Below, piece after piece: positions 9,396 to 19,207 of a DNA stretch of 64,000 nt. The translations under genes were made by a program, and so were the position numbers. This DNA comes from Saccharopolyspora hordei. Lineage in GTDB: Bacteria; Actinomycetota; Actinomycetes; Mycobacteriales; Pseudonocardiaceae. The stretch's first letter is position 1; each line of letters starts with the position of its first letter. Location of the stretch: NCBI RefSeq assembly GCF_013410345.1, contig NZ_JACCFJ010000001.1, positions 5,069,001-5,133,000 of the forward strand, written 5' to 3'. The notes beneath the pieces are model-generated. The model saw only the letters and a list, made by a program, of their open reading frames with translations. It ran no database searches and was not told the origin of the DNA.

Positions 9396-10301
9396 TCAGA
9401 AGCCCAGTTTGCGCAACTGCCGCGGGTCGCGCTGCCAGTCCTTGGCCACCTTGACGTGCAGGTCGAGGTAGATCTTGCTGCCGAGCAGCGCCTGGATGTG
9501 CTTGCGGGCCTGGGTGCCGACCGCGCGCAACCGCTCCCCGCCCTTGCCGATGACGATCGACTTCTGGCTGGGGCGCTCGACGTAGACCACCGCGTGCACG
9601 TCGACCAGGTCGTCGCGGCCCTCGCGCGGGACCATCTCCTCGATGGTCACCGCCAGCGAGTGCGGCAGCTCGTCGCGCACGCCCTCCAGCGCGGCCTCGC
9701 GGATCAGCTCGGCGATGAGGGTGGTCTCCGGCTCGTCGGTCAGCTCGCCGTCCGGGTACAGCTGCGGCCCCTCCGGGAGCTGCTGCACGAGCAGGTCGGA
9801 GAGCACGTCGACCTGGAAGGACTCCACGGCGGACACCGGCACCAGCTCGGCGAAGTCCATGACCTCCTGCAGGGCGAGCAGCTGCTGGGCCACCCGTTCC
9901 CTGGGCACCAGGTCGGTCTTGGTGACGATGCCCAGCACCGGGGTGCGGCGGGCCACCTTCTTGAGCTGCTCGGCGATGAACCGGTCCCCCGGGCCGATCT
10001 TCTGGTCGGCCGGCACGCAGAACCCGACCACGTCCACTTCGGACCAGGTCTCGTAGACCAGGTCGTTGAGCCGTCGGCCGAGGAGGGTGCGCGGCCGGTG
10101 CAGGCCGGGGGTGTCCACGATGATCAGCTGCGCGTCCGGCCGGTGCACGATGCCGCGGATGGCGTGCCTGGTGGTCTGCGGTTTGCTGGAGGTGATCGCC
10201 ACCTTGGAGCCGACCAGGCTGTTCGTCAGCGTCGACTTCCCGGCGTTGGGGCGGCCGACGAAGCAGGCGAATCCGGAGCGGTGCACATCAGAGCTGGTCA
10301 C
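9396..10301 (-). CDS. era: GTPase Era
   Basis: A 301-residue Ras-like GTPase that acts in 16S rRNA maturation and 30S assembly. G1 is GRPNAGKST, G3 DTPGLHRP, G4 TKTD (in place of the usual NKxD), and the C-terminal KH RNA-binding domain has VIGKGGERLRAVG. The GTG giving MTSSDVHRSGFACF was chosen because it matches the usual family start; an ATG ten codons upstream is possible. A large hairpin separates it from the upstream gene, so era may have its own promoter or be attenuated. Confidence 0.95.
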   Translation of the reverse strand: MTSSDVHRSGFACFVGRPNAGKSTLTNSLVGSKVAITSSKPQTTRHAIRGIVHRPDAQLIIVDTPGLHRPRTLLGRRLNDLVYETWSEVDVVGFCVPADQKIGPGDRFIAEQLKKVARRTPVLGIVTKTDLVPRERVAQQLLALQEVMDFAELVPVSAVESFQVDVLSDLLVQQLPEGPQLYPDGELTDEPETTLIAELIREAALEGVRDELPHSLAVTIEEMVPREGRDDLVDVHAVVYVERPSQKSIVIGKGGERLRAVGTQARKHIQALLGSKIYLDLHVKVAKDWQRDPRQLRKLGF

Positions 10302-10352
10302 CGGCCCATTGTGACGGTCCCGCCCGTGCATCCGCGCACGGGGTGCACGGGC

Positions 10353-10387
10353 GCGGAGCCCCCGGCCGGTCCGGCCGGGGGCTCCGC
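10353..10387 (-). terminator. 17-bp perfect hairpin between CDA-like gene and era
   Basis: GCGGAGCCCCCGGCCGG is mirrored by its exact complement with a single central T (effective loop of a few bases). It lies just after the stop of the CDA-like gene and upstream of era, and would act as terminator or attenuator. Confidence 0.7.
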
Positions 10388-10396
10388 GTGGTCGGG

Positions 10397-10762
10397 TCAG
10401 GAGTTGAGCACTCCGGCGACCTCGCCGCGGGCGTCGGCGCGCAGGATCGGCGCCGAGCCCGTCAGGTCGCGGACCGCGGCCGCGGACGCGGCGTCGATGG
10501 AGCGGGCGTCGGTGACCACCGCCGCGGCCTCCAGCCCCTCCGCGCCGCTGGCCACCGCGGCGGCCACCGCGGCCTGCAGCGCGGTGAGGCGCAGCGACGG
10601 CAGGGAGACGGTGCAGGCCGCGTAGGTGCGCCCGTCGGTGTCGCGGACCGCCGCGCCCTCGGCGGCGCCGGTGCGGGCGCGCGCCGACCTCGCCAGCGTG
10701 ACGATCTTGGCGTCCTCCGGTTCGAGCTGCTCCGGCGCCGCCGCTTCCACGTGCTCAGCCAC
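10397..10762 (-). CDS. Cytidine deaminase-like protein lacking zinc ligands
   Basis: About 121 residues. The middle aligns by eye with the cytidine deaminase core: GRTYAACTVSLPSLRLTALQ corresponds to the family segment around GCNVENAS and the CAE catalytic triad, but the triad is replaced by ALQ and the later PCxxC pair is absent. Zinc binding and deamination are therefore unlikely. The GTG start overlaps the end of the CBS gene by eight bases. A short uncharacterised gene sits at this position in mycobacteria too, so it is probably a conserved, non-catalytic family; its role is unknown. Confidence 0.75.
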   Translation of the reverse strand: MAEHVEAAAPEQLEPEDAKIVTLARSARARTGAAEGAAVRDTDGRTYAACTVSLPSLRLTALQAAVAAAVASGAEGLEAAAVVTDARSIDAASAAAVRDLTGSAPILRADARGEVAGVLNS

Positions 10763-12083
10763 GGGTGTTGCTTCCTTCCTGGTCAGCACCGCGCAGCGGT
10801 GCGTGGTCTGCGTTCACCGGCCGGACCAGCAGCGCGTTGATGCGGATCCGGCCGCGGTGGTCCTTGCCGCCCTCGGCGCGCAGCTTCAGCCCGGCGATCT
10901 CGGCCTCCGCGCCCGGCAGCGGGACCCGGCCGAGGCGCTGCGCGAGCAGGCCGCCGACGGTCTCCACGTCGGAGTCGTCGAGGTCGACGTCGAACAGCTC
11001 GCCGAGGTCCTCCACCGGCAGCCGGGAGCTGACCCGGACGGTGCCGTCGTCGAGCTTCTCGATCGGCCGGTGCTCTTCGAGGTCCGACTCGTCGGTGATC
11101 TCGCCGACGATCTCCTCGATGATGTCCTCGATGGTCAGCAGCCCGGCGGTGCCACCGTACTCGTCGACGGCGATGGCCAGGTGGCTGCGGGACAGCTGCA
11201 TCTCGCGGAGCAGCTCGTCGACCCGCTTGGTGTCGGGCACGAAGCTGGCCGGGCGCATCAGCTCGGACACCGGCGGGCCGTCCTCATCGCGCGCGGTGAG
11301 CACCGCGCGGGTGAGGTCCTTGACCGTCACCACCCCGACGACGTCGTCGACGCTCTCCCCGATCACCGGGATCCGGGAGAAGCCCGAGCGCAGGCACAGC
11401 GCCAGCGCCTGCCGGGCGGTCTTGGTCTGCTCGATCCAGATGATCTCGGTGCGCGGCACCATGACCTCGCGGGCCAGCGTGTCGCCGAGCTCGAAGACCG
11501 AGTGGATCATCTCCCGCTCCCCGGCGGCCACCACGCCGCGCTCGCCGGCCAGGTCCACCAGCTCGCGCAGCTCCACCTCGGTGGAGAACGGGCCCTCGCG
11601 GAACCCCTTGCCGGGAGTGAGCATGTTGCCGATGAGGATCAGCAGCCGGGTCAGCGGGTTGAGCAGCCGGGCCAGCACCCGCACCGGCGCGGCCACCTTC
11701 AGCCCGATGCCGTAGGGGTGCTGCCGACCGACCGTGCGCGGTCCGACGCCGACCAGCACGTACGAGGCCACCAGCATGATCAGCCCGGCGATGACCACGG
11801 CCCAGGCCTCGGAGTCGGCCAGCCGCAGCGCGACCACCGTGACCAGCACCGTGGCGCCCAGCTCGCAGGCCAGCCGCAGCAGCAGGAGCAGGTTGACGTG
11901 CCGGGGCCGGTCGGCGAGCAGCAGCGCGAACTGCTTGGCCCCGCTCCGGCCCTCGCGCACCAGTTCGTCCACGCGGGCGCGGGAGGCCACCGTGACCGCG
12001 GATTCCGAGGCGGCGAACACCCCGGCAGCGAGCACCAGCAGCACCGCCGTGACGAGGAACGCGGTGGAATCGCTCGGTTCCAA
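10755..12083 (-). CDS. CNNM/CorC-type CBS-domain membrane protein (hemolysin C-like)
   Basis: A 442-residue protein with a DUF21/CNNM transmembrane domain (about 1–190), a pair of CBS domains (about 205–330, with SRIPVIGESVDDVVGVV and LAIAVDEYGGTAGLLTIED) and a C-terminal CorC_HlyC domain (VSSRLPVEDLGELF). Relatives are involved in Mg/Co efflux or membrane maintenance; hemolysin naming is historical. A TTG start is used, with GAGGGGGC upstream. It lies ten bases after ybeY in the conserved phoH–ybeY–CBS–CDA-like–era order. Confidence 0.9.
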   Translation of the reverse strand: MEPSDSTAFLVTAVLLVLAAGVFAASESAVTVASRARVDELVREGRSGAKQFALLLADRPRHVNLLLLLRLACELGATVLVTVVALRLADSEAWAVVIAGLIMLVASYVLVGVGPRTVGRQHPYGIGLKVAAPVRVLARLLNPLTRLLILIGNMLTPGKGFREGPFSTEVELRELVDLAGERGVVAAGEREMIHSVFELGDTLAREVMVPRTEIIWIEQTKTARQALALCLRSGFSRIPVIGESVDDVVGVVTVKDLTRAVLTARDEDGPPVSELMRPASFVPDTKRVDELLREMQLSRSHLAIAVDEYGGTAGLLTIEDIIEEIVGEITDESDLEEHRPIEKLDDGTVRVSSRLPVEDLGELFDVDLDDSDVETVGGLLAQRLGRVPLPGAEAEIAGLKLRAEGGKDHRGRIRINALLVRPVNADHAPLRGADQEGSNTRG

Positions 12084-12093
12084 CGCGGCCCCC

Positions 12094-12660
12094 TCAGTTG
12101 GCGGGCGCCGGCCCGCCCCGCGGCGGCTCCGGCTCGTCCAACCCGACCGCGCCGAGGACCTTGTCGTCCGCGCTGCGCTGCGCCTCCGCGCGCTCAGCCG
12201 CAGCGCGGGCCTCGCGGAACTCCGCGAGGATGCGGTTCTGCAGCCCGAACATCTCCCGCTCCTCCTCCGGCTCGGCGTGGTCGTAGCCGAGGAGGTGCAG
12301 CACGCCGTGCACGGTGAGCAGGTGCAGCTCGTCGAGCAGGCTGTGCCCGGCCTTGCGGGCCTGGTCGCGGGCGAAGGCGGGGCAGAGCACGATGTCGCCC
12401 AGCAGCGCCGGGCCGGCCCCCGCCGAGTCCGGGCGGCGGGCCGAGTCGTACTCGTCCATCGGGAAGGACATCACGTCGGTGGGGCCCGGCAGGTCCATCC
12501 ACCGCTCGTGCAGGTCGGCCATCACGTCGAGCTCGACGAGCACGATGGACAGCTCGGCGAGCTGGTTGACGCTCATCTTGTCGAGGGCGAACCGGGCGAC
12601 CGAGACGATGCTCGCCTCGGGCACGGCGACGCCGGATTCGTTGGCGATCTCGATGCTCAT
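12094..12660 (-). CDS. ybeY: Endoribonuclease YbeY (rRNA maturation factor)
   Basis: A 188-residue metalloenzyme. The zinc signature [11 protein letters not shown] is intact (about residues 117–127), preceded by [10 protein letters not shown]. YbeY takes part in 16S rRNA 3'-end processing and 70S quality control. It has an Ala/Glu/Pro-rich C-terminal tail beyond the usual core. The ATG overlaps the phoH stop as ATGA, so the two are coupled, as in many bacteria. Confidence 0.95.
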   Translation of the reverse strand: MSIEIANESGVAVPEASIVSVARFALDKMSVNQLAELSIVLVELDVMADLHERWMDLPGPTDVMSFPMDEYDSARRPDSAGAGPALLGDIVLCPAFARDQARKAGHSLLDELHLLTVHGVLHLLGYDHAEPEEEREMFGLQNRILAEFREARAAAERAEAQRSADDKVLGAVGLDEPEPPRGGPAPAN

Positions 12661-13733
12661 GCTCGTCCTCGTCGGTGCCCGTTGCCTCGCCGCTCGTGCT
12701 GCTCGGCCTCTTCCCGCGCGTGCCAGCGGTCGTAGGCGTTCACGATGTCGGTGACCAGGCGGTGCCGCACCACGTCGTGGCTGTCCAGCTGCGCGAAGTG
12801 CACGTCGTCCACCTCGCCCAGGATCTGCTGCACCACCTTCAGCCCGCTGCGCTGGCCACCGGGCAGGTCGATCTGGGTGACGTCCCCGGTGACCACGATC
12901 TTGGAGCCGAAGCCCAGCCGGGTCAGGAACATCTTCATCTGCTCCGGCGTGGTGTTCTGCGCCTCGTCCAGGATGATGAACGCGTCGTTGAGGGTCCGGC
13001 CGCGCATGTAGGCCAGCGGGGCGATCTCGATGGTGCCCGCCTGCGTCAGCCGCGGCACCGACTCCGGGTCGACCATGTCGTGCAGCGCGTCGTACAGCGG
13101 CCGCAGGTAGGGGTCGATCTTCTCGTAGAGCGTGCCCGGCAGGAAGCCGAGCCGCTCCCCGGCCTCGACCGCGGGCCGGGTCAGGATGATCCGGTTGACC
13201 TGCTTCGCCTGCAGCGCCTGCACGGCCTTGGCCATCGCCAGGTAGGTCTTGCCCGTCCCGGCCGGGCCGATGCCGAACACCACGGTGTGGTTGTCGATGG
13301 CGTCGACGTAGCGCTTCTGGTTCAGCGTCTTGGGGCGGATGGTGCGGCCGCGCCGGGACACGATGTCCAGGCTCAGGACGTCGGCCGGCGACTCGTCGTG
13401 GTCCGCGGAGAGCATGCCGACGCTGCGGCGGACGATGTCCGGGGTCAGCGGGCTGCCCTTGCCGATCAGGGCGATGAGCTCGGCGAACACCCGTTCGCCG
13501 AAGGCCACCTCAGCGGGGTCGCCGGACAGCGTCACCTCGTTGCCCCGGACGTGGACGTCGGCGGTGAGCAGGTCTTCCACGACCCGCAGGTTCTCGTCAC
13601 GGGACCCGACCAGGGTCAGCACGACGTCGTCGGGAACGGTCACCTTGGACTGCGCCCGTTCGGCCTGCGCTGCCGCTGTCTGGGAAGGTTCTCCGGAGTG
13701 GGCGGCAGCGCCGCCCGCTGCAATACCGGCCAC
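12657..13733 (-). CDS. phoH: PhoH-like ATPase
   Basis: A 358-residue P-loop protein. A small N-terminal domain ([17 protein letters not shown]) is followed by the PhoH ATPase: Walker [17 protein letters not shown], Walker [10 protein letters not shown] with [12 protein letters not shown], and the sensor region [18 protein letters not shown]. The C-terminus is basic. It is predicted to act on RNA and is functionally linked with YbeY, with which it overlaps. A GTG start was chosen as the longest reasonable frame; the first 30 residues are low complexity, so the true start could be further in. Confidence 0.92.
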   Translation of the reverse strand: MAGIAAGGAAAHSGEPSQTAAAQAERAQSKVTVPDDVVLTLVGSRDENLRVVEDLLTADVHVRGNEVTLSGDPAEVAFGERVFAELIALIGKGSPLTPDIVRRSVGMLSADHDESPADVLSLDIVSRRGRTIRPKTLNQKRYVDAIDNHTVVFGIGPAGTGKTYLAMAKAVQALQAKQVNRIILTRPAVEAGERLGFLPGTLYEKIDPYLRPLYDALHDMVDPESVPRLTQAGTIEIAPLAYMRGRTLNDAFIILDEAQNTTPEQMKMFLTRLGFGSKIVVTGDVTQIDLPGGQRSGLKVVQQILGEVDDVHFAQLDSHDVVRHRLVTDIVNAYDRWHAREEAEQHERRGNGHRRGRA

Positions 13734-13912
13734 GTGTGTTCGGGCCTGCTTTCTGCGCGTTCCGCGCCGGTCGTTCGGTCAGTTCTTCCTGGCACCGATG
13801 GTAGTCCACACGGCAATCCGATCGCCGCCGTCACCGCTCGCGCGCGACGTGGACCACGGCGCTCGCGGTGGCGGCGCGGCCGGCCGGTCGCACCGCCACC
13901 GGGCCCGCCCGG

Positions 13913-14278
13913 TCAGCCCTTGAGCGGACCACCGGTCAGGCCGCCGAGCGGCTCGCCGCCCAGCAGGTGCAGGTGCACGTGGAAGATCGTCTGCCCGGCG
14001 TCGGCACCGGTGTTGAACAGCAGCCGGTAGCCGGACTCCTCGATGCCCTCCTGCGCGGCGATCTCGCGGGCCACGGTGAACAGCTCGGCGAGCAGCTCCG
14101 GGTCGGCCGCGGCGAGCTCGGCGGCGTTGCGGTAGCGCTTCTTCGGCACCACCAGCACGTGCGTGGGCGCCTGCGGGTTGATGTCGCGGATGGCGATGAC
14201 CCGGTCGTTCTCCCGCACGATGTCGGCGGGCACCTCGCGCGCGATGATGCGCAGGAACAGGGAATCCATGTCGCTCAT
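13913..14278 (-). CDS. HIT-family (HINT) nucleotide hydrolase
   Basis: A 121-residue histidine-triad protein with the catalytic HVHLHLLGG, preceded by FNTGADAGQTIF, and the substrate-binding FLRIIAREVPADIV. HINT-type enzymes hydrolyse purine nucleoside phosphoramidates. The ATG encodes MSDMDSLF. It stands alone between phoH and rsmE; in mycobacteria HIT genes occur in the same neighbourhood. Confidence 0.92.
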   Translation of the reverse strand: MSDMDSLFLRIIAREVPADIVRENDRVIAIRDINPQAPTHVLVVPKKRYRNAAELAAADPELLAELFTVAREIAAQEGIEESGYRLLFNTGADAGQTIFHVHLHLLGGEPLGGLTGGPLKG

Positions 14279-14490
14279 GCCAGCAGGCTAAGGGGTGCGG
14301 GCCCCGTGGCGAGGGGCACCTCGGCGGAGCACCCGGCACGCTGCGCCGCAACCGGGTCTGGGGGTAGGTCCCGCTTGCGGCGCAGCTCTCGCCGGACCGA
14401 GGGGGGAGGCGTCCGGCGAGTGCTGGGGTCCGATGCCCCGTGCGGCACCGGTCGCGGACGAACCGCGATCATCCAGATCTCGCGGCAGAG

Positions 14491-14520
14491 CGTAGCGCTG
14501 TGTCGATCGATCGCGCTACG
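14491..14520. terminator. Hairpin downstream of rsmE
   Basis: CGTAGCG and CGCTACG form a 7-bp perfect inverted repeat around a spacer containing CGATCGATCG. It is 45 bases past the rsmE stop and could terminate that gene or act as an operator for the HIT gene. Confidence 0.4.
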
Positions 14521-14565
14521 ACAACGGCGCAAGTTTGTGATCTTCTTCGCGGACCGTGACCGTCA

Positions 14566-15309
14566 TCAGCTCCAGCGGTCGGTGCGGACGCCGAGCGCGC
14601 CGAGGGCGACCGCGGCGGCGGTGGAGGCGCGCAGCACCGTCGGGCCCAGGCGCACCACCTGCGCGCCCGCCTCGGTCAGCGCCGCGAGCTCCTCGCGAGT
14701 GATGCCGCCCTCCGGGCCGACCACCAGCAGCAGCTCGCCCGACTCCGGCAGCTCCACGGACGCCATCGGCTCGGTCGCCGACTCGTGCAGCACGAGGGTC
14801 GCGTCCGCCTGGCCGACCAGCGCGGCGAGCTGCTTGGTGCTCACCGGCTCGGCCACCTCCGGCGTCCACGCCCGGCGCGCCTGCTTCGCCGCCTGCTGCG
14901 CGGTGCTGCGCCACCGCGCCAGCGCCTTGGCGCCGCGCGGGCCGTCGTCCCACTTCGCCACGCAGCGGGACGCCCGCCACGGCACGACCGCGTCGACCCC
15001 GGCCTCGGTGGCCAGCTCCACCGCGAGCTCGCCGCGGTCGCCCTTCACCAGGGCCTGCGCGAGCCGCACCCGCAGCGCCGGCTGCGGTTCCCGCCAGGTC
15101 TCGAGCACGGCCAGCTGCAGCTCGTCCTTGGCCGCCGCCGTCACCTCGCAGCGGGCCAGACCGCCGCGGCGGTCGGAGAGCAGCAGGTGCTCGCCCGGCC
15201 GGAGCCGGCGCACGGTCGCCGCGTGCTTGCCCTCCGGCCCGTCCAACGTGGTCGCCCCGGCAGCGGGCAGCTGGTCGACGGTGAACACCGGCAACGACGA
15301 TTCCGACAC
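14566..15309 (-). CDS. rsmE: 16S rRNA m3U1498 methyltransferase RsmE
   Basis: A 247-residue SPOUT methyltransferase that modifies U1498 of 16S rRNA using SAM. An N-terminal PUA-like part (EGKHAATVRRLRPGE) precedes the knotted SAM-binding domain, with LVVGPEGGITREEL and RLGPTVLRASTAAAVAL. Length is normal. A GTG start encodes MSESSLPVF. It sits upstream of HIT and downstream of dnaJ2 in the minus-strand cluster, as in mycobacteria. Confidence 0.95.
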   Translation of the reverse strand: MSESSLPVFTVDQLPAAGATTLDGPEGKHAATVRRLRPGEHLLLSDRRGGLARCEVTAAAKDELQLAVLETWREPQPALRVRLAQALVKGDRGELAVELATEAGVDAVVPWRASRCVAKWDDGPRGAKALARWRSTAQQAAKQARRAWTPEVAEPVSTKQLAALVGQADATLVLHESATEPMASVELPESGELLLVVGPEGGITREELAALTEAGAQVVRLGPTVLRASTAAAVALGALGVRTDRWS

Positions 15310-15359
15310 GTTCCTGCCTCAGTCCTCACAGCGGCGAGGCGCCCCCGCCCCGCCCACGG

Positions 15360-15390
15360 GTGGCCGTCCCGCCCGTGAGCGGGCGGCCAC
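15360..15390 (-). terminator. Imperfect hairpin after dnaJ2
   Basis: GTGGCCG-TCCCGC pairs with GCGGGCGGCCAC with one bulge. It lies between the dnaJ2 stop and the rsmE start and may separate the two transcripts. Confidence 0.4.
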
Positions 15391-15404
15391 GGGCGCACGG
15401 GTCC

Positions 15405-16577
15405 TCAGCGGTGCCCGAAGGAGCGGAACCGGGAGAACAGCCCCTGCTTGCTGCCGTTGCCGTTCGCCGTCACGGTCGGCTCCGGCTGGTCCTCGCCGCG
15501 CAGCGCGGCCAGCTGCCGCAGCAGCTCCGCCTGGGCCTCGTCGAGCTTGGTCGGCACCACGACGTCCAGGTGCACGTGCAGGTCGCCGTGCCCGCTGACC
15601 TTGCCGTTGGAGCGCAGCTTCGGCAGGCCGCGCCCGCTGAGCACGTGCTCGGTGCCGGGCTGGGTGCCGGGTTCGACGGTGATCTCCTCGTACCCGCCGT
15701 CGAGGGTCTGCAGCGTCAGCACCGTGCCGAGCGCGGCCGCGGTCATCGGCACCTCGACGGTGCAGTGCAGGTCCGCGCCGTCCCGGGTGAACCGTTCGTG
15801 CGGCAGCTCCTCGACCTCGACGAACAGGTCGCCCGCGGGCCCGCCGCCGGGCCCGACCTCGCCCTCACCGGCCAGCCGGACGCGCATGCCGTCGCCGACG
15901 CCGGCCGGGATCTTGACCGTGATGGTGCGCCGCGCGCGGACCCGGCCGTCGCCGCCGCACTGCTGGCACGGGTCGGTGATGACCTCGCCGAAGCCGCGGC
16001 ACACCGGGCACGGGCGGGAGGTCATGACCTGACCCAGGAACGAGCGCTGCACCGACTGCACCTCGCCGCGCCCACCGCAGGTGTCGCAGGTCGAGGGCGC
16101 GCTGCCGGCCTTCGAGCCGCCGCCGTCGCAGGCGTCGCAGAGCACCGCCGTGTCCACGGCGATGTCCCGGTTGACGCCGCTGGCGCACTCCTCGAGCGTG
16201 AGCTCCAGGCGCAGCAGGGCGTCCGAGCCCGGCTGGACCCGGCTGCGCGGGCCGCGCCCGCCGCCACCGGCCCCGCCGCCGAAGAAGGCGTCCATGATGT
16301 CGCCGAGGCCGCCGAAACCGGCGAACGGGTCGCCCATCCCGCCGGCGCCGCCGCCGCTGCTGCTCAGCGGGTCACCGCCGAGGTCGACGACCTGACGCTT
16401 CTTCGGGTCCGACAGCACCTCGTAGGCGGTGGTCACCTCGCGGAACCGCTCCTGCGCGGCCTCGTCCGGGTTGACGTCCGGGTGCAATTCCCTCGCGAGC
16501 TTGCGGTAAGCCCGCTTGATCTGCTCGGGCGTCGCGTCCCTGGACACGCCGAGGATCGCGTAGTAGTCCCTGGCCAC
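15405..16577 (-). CDS. dnaJ: Chaperone DnaJ (DnaJ2 type)
   Basis: A 390-residue type I Hsp40. The J-domain (about 1–70) has [20 protein letters not shown] and the HPD motif in [10 protein letters not shown] Gly-rich linker follows. Then come four zinc repeats [24 protein letters not shown] and CQQCGGDG, and the C-terminal substrate domains ([18 protein letters not shown]). It stimulates DnaK. The pairing with hrcA upstream identifies it as the DnaJ2 copy of actinobacteria, distinct from the copy in the dnaK operon. The GTG start gives the J-domain directly. Confidence 0.95.
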   Translation of the reverse strand: MARDYYAILGVSRDATPEQIKRAYRKLARELHPDVNPDEAAQERFREVTTAYEVLSDPKKRQVVDLGGDPLSSSGGGAGGMGDPFAGFGGLGDIMDAFFGGGAGGGGRGPRSRVQPGSDALLRLELTLEECASGVNRDIAVDTAVLCDACDGGGSKAGSAPSTCDTCGGRGEVQSVQRSFLGQVMTSRPCPVCRGFGEVITDPCQQCGGDGRVRARRTITVKIPAGVGDGMRVRLAGEGEVGPGGGPAGDLFVEVEELPHERFTRDGADLHCTVEVPMTAAALGTVLTLQTLDGGYEEITVEPGTQPGTEHVLSGRGLPKLRSNGKVSGHGDLHVHLDVVVPTKLDEAQAELLRQLAALRGEDQPEPTVTANGNGSKQGLFSRFRSFGHR

Positions 16578-16637
16578 CTTCTCCGTACTTCCCTCTGCTC
16601 GATCAACGAGTACAAGCCTGTCCTGCTGGTGACGACA

Positions 16638-17660
16638 TCACCGACCGGCCAGGATCTCACCCACGTACCGGGCCACCGCCCGCACCGCCGCCATGGTGCC
16701 CGGGTAGTCCATCCGGGTGGGCCCGACGACGCCGAGCCCTCCCAGCACCATGCCATCTGAACCGTAACCGGTCGAAATCACCGAGGTGGTCTGCATCTCC
16801 TTGGCCTCGTTCTCCGACCCGATGCTGACCCGCACGGTGTTGGAGTCGCGCGAGGCGGCGAGCAGCTTGAGCACCACCACCTGCTCCTCCAGCGCCTCCA
16901 GCACCTGGCGCAACGAGTTGGGGAAGTCGGCCACGTTGGCGGTCAGGTTCGGTGTGCCGCCGAGCACCATCCGCTCCTCCGGGTGCTCCACCAGCGTGTC
17001 GATGAGCACGCTGCACACCCGGACCAGCACGTCGCGCAGTTCCGAGGGGGCCTGGTCCGGCAGCTCGGCGACCGCGGCGGAGGCGTCGGCCAGCCGCTTC
17101 TCCGCCATCGCGGAGTTCAGCACGGTGCGCAGCCGGGCCACGTCGTCGTCGGTGATGACGTCGCCCAGGTCGACCATCCGCTGGTCGACCCGCCCGGTGT
17201 TGGTGATCACGACGAGCATCAACCGGGCCGGCGTGATGGTGACGACCTCGACGTGCCGGACCGTGGACCGGGTCAGCGTCGGGTACTGCACCACGGCGAC
17301 GTGGTGGGTGAGCTGCGCCAGCAGCCGCACGCTGCGCCGCATGACGTCGTCGAGGTCCAGCGCGCCCTCCAGGAAGGTGTGGATCGCGCGCCGCTCCGCG
17401 CTGGTCAGCGGCTTGATCTCGTGCAGCCGGTCGACGAACAAGCGGTAGCCCTTGTCGGTGGGCACCCGCCCGGCGCTGGTGTGTGGTTGGACGATGAACC
17501 CCTCCTCCTCCAGCGCCGCCATGTCGTTGCGGACGGTGGCGCTGGACACGCCCAGGTTGTGGCGATCGACGAGAGCTTTCGACCCCACCGGCTCCTTCGT
17601 CGCGACGTAGTCCGCGACGATCGCCCGCAGGACCTCGAACCGGCGTTCATCCGCGTTCAC
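16638..17660 (-). CDS. hrcA: Heat-inducible transcription repressor HrcA
   Basis: A 340-residue HrcA. The N-terminal winged helix reads [20 protein letters not shown] with [19 protein letters not shown], followed by [19 protein letters not shown] and the GAF-like dimerisation core. It represses class I heat-shock genes through CIRCE operators. GTG at 17660 is chosen because GGGAGG lies eight bases upstream; the GTG three codons earlier would overlap that site. No clear CIRCE sequence was seen immediately upstream. dnaJ follows 60 bases downstream. Confidence 0.95.
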   Translation of the reverse strand: MNADERRFEVLRAIVADYVATKEPVGSKALVDRHNLGVSSATVRNDMAALEEEGFIVQPHTSAGRVPTDKGYRLFVDRLHEIKPLTSAERRAIHTFLEGALDLDDVMRRSVRLLAQLTHHVAVVQYPTLTRSTVRHVEVVTITPARLMLVVITNTGRVDQRMVDLGDVITDDDVARLRTVLNSAMAEKRLADASAAVAELPDQAPSELRDVLVRVCSVLIDTLVEHPEERMVLGGTPNLTANVADFPNSLRQVLEALEEQVVVLKLLAASRDSNTVRVSIGSENEAKEMQTTSVISTGYGSDGMVLGGLGVVGPTRMDYPGTMAAVRAVARYVGEILAGR

Positions 17661-17911
17661 CCGCGCCACCTCCCATTCTCACCCAGCGGCACCTGCCCAG
17701 CATCGTGCGCCCAGGCGGAGCCCGGGTACCACCACCGAGTTTACGGTGTGCTCCGCCCGGGACCGAGCTTCGCAGGTCGGCACCGGCACCTCCCGATGGC
17801 CGGTCGGCCCCGGTCGGCGCTCCGCGCGGCGGACGGTCGCGGACGGGCCCGCGGTGAGAGGTACCACAGGGGCGGACGGCCACCACCCGCCAGCCGCCGG
17901 CGCCCCCGCGC

Positions 17912-19141
17912 TCAGGCGATGAGGCGCTGGACCACCCCGTCGGCCAGCAGGCGGCCCCGGTCGGTCAGCACGCAGCGACCGGCCGCGAGCGCGGCCCGGT
18001 CGAGCAGGCCGTCGGCCACCGCCTCCTCCGCCGCGAGCGCACCGGAGTCGTCGAGCGCGTCCACCGGCAGCCCCTCCGCCAGGCGCAGCTCGAGCATGAC
18101 CCGCTCGATGCGCTGGTCCTCGCTGCTCAGCCGCTCGCGCCCGGCCGCGGGGGAGGTCCCCGACGCGAGCAGGGCCGCGTAGCGGGCCGGGTGCTTGACG
18201 TTCCACCAGCGGACCCCGCCGACGTGGCTGTGCGCGCCCGGTCCGGCGCCCCACCAGTCACCGCCCCGCCAGTAGCCGAGGTTGTGCCGGCAGGCTGCCG
18301 CGTCGTCGCGGGCCCAGTTGGACACCTCGTACCAGCCGAGCCCGGCGTCGGCGAGCGTGCGGTCGACGATCTCGTAGCGGTCGGCGAGCACGTCGTCGTC
18401 GGGCATCGGCAGCTCGCCGCGGCGGACCTTGCGGGCCATCGCGGTGCCGTCCTCCACGATCAGCGCGTACGCCGAGACGTGGTCCACCCCGGCGCCGAGC
18501 ACCGCGTCCAGCGAGCGGCGCAGGTCGTCGTCGGTCTCCCCCGGGGTGCCGTAGATGAGGTCCAGGTTGACGTGCTCGAAGCCGGCCGCGCGCGCCTCGC
18601 GGGCCGCCGCCACCGCGCGGCCCGGGGTGTGCCGCCGCTCCAGCACCCGCAGCACGTGCTCGGCCGCCGACTGCATGCCGAGCGACACCCGGGTGTAGCC
18701 CGCGTCACGGATCGCGGCGAAGAACTCCGGGGAGGTCGACTCCGGGTTGGACTCGGTGGTGACTTCCGCCGCGTCCGCCAGCCCGAAGGTGCCGCGGACC
18801 ACCGCCAGGACCTCGCCCAGGCGGTCCGCGCCGAGCAGCGACGGCGTGCCGCCGCCGACGAACACCGTCTCCGCCGCGGGCACCGGCGCACCGCCCGCCG
18901 ACAGCACCCGCGCACCCAGCTCCAGCTCGGCCCGCAGACCGTCCAGCCAGCTGTCGAAGGACGCCGAAGGTCCCAGCTCGTCGGCGGTGTAGGTGTTGAA
19001 GTCGCAGTACCCGCAGCGGGTGGCGCAGAAGGGCACGTGGACGTACACGCCGAAGGGCCGCGAACCGAGCCCGGTCAGGGCCTCGGGAGGCAGCGTCCCG
19101 TCGGCCGGAGCGGGTTCACCGGTGGGCAGCTGAGCAGGCAC
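17912..19141 (-). CDS. hemW: Radical SAM protein HemW (HemN-like, heme chaperone)
   Basis: A 409-residue radical SAM protein with the iron–sulfur motif in PFCATRCGYCDFNTY, a SAM-binding GGGTPSLL, and the C-terminal HemN domain (SDDQRIERVMLELRLAEGL-like region). It lacks the N-terminal features of true coproporphyrinogen dehydrogenase, so HemW (heme delivery) is the more likely role. The GTG start lies at the divergent boundary with the sulfur-assimilation operon. Same position as in mycobacteria. Confidence 0.9.
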   Translation of the reverse strand: MPAQLPTGEPAPADGTLPPEALTGLGSRPFGVYVHVPFCATRCGYCDFNTYTADELGPSASFDSWLDGLRAELELGARVLSAGGAPVPAAETVFVGGGTPSLLGADRLGEVLAVVRGTFGLADAAEVTTESNPESTSPEFFAAIRDAGYTRVSLGMQSAAEHVLRVLERRHTPGRAVAAAREARAAGFEHVNLDLIYGTPGETDDDLRRSLDAVLGAGVDHVSAYALIVEDGTAMARKVRRGELPMPDDDVLADRYEIVDRTLADAGLGWYEVSNWARDDAAACRHNLGYWRGGDWWGAGPGAHSHVGGVRWWNVKHPARYAALLASGTSPAAGRERLSSEDQRIERVMLELRLAEGLPVDALDDSGALAAEEAVADGLLDRAALAAGRCVLTDRGRLLADGVVQRLIA

Positions 19142-19207
19142 ACCACCACTGTCTCACCATGCGGATCGGCCTGGACCGAGTGGTGGGCGCGTGGCACGCT
19201 CCTTCAC

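Noticed and set aside
17661..17911. CIRCE operator or a small gene between hrcA and hemW
   Set aside because: No TTAGCACTC-N9-GAGTGCTAA-like sequence was found, and the short frames there look random.
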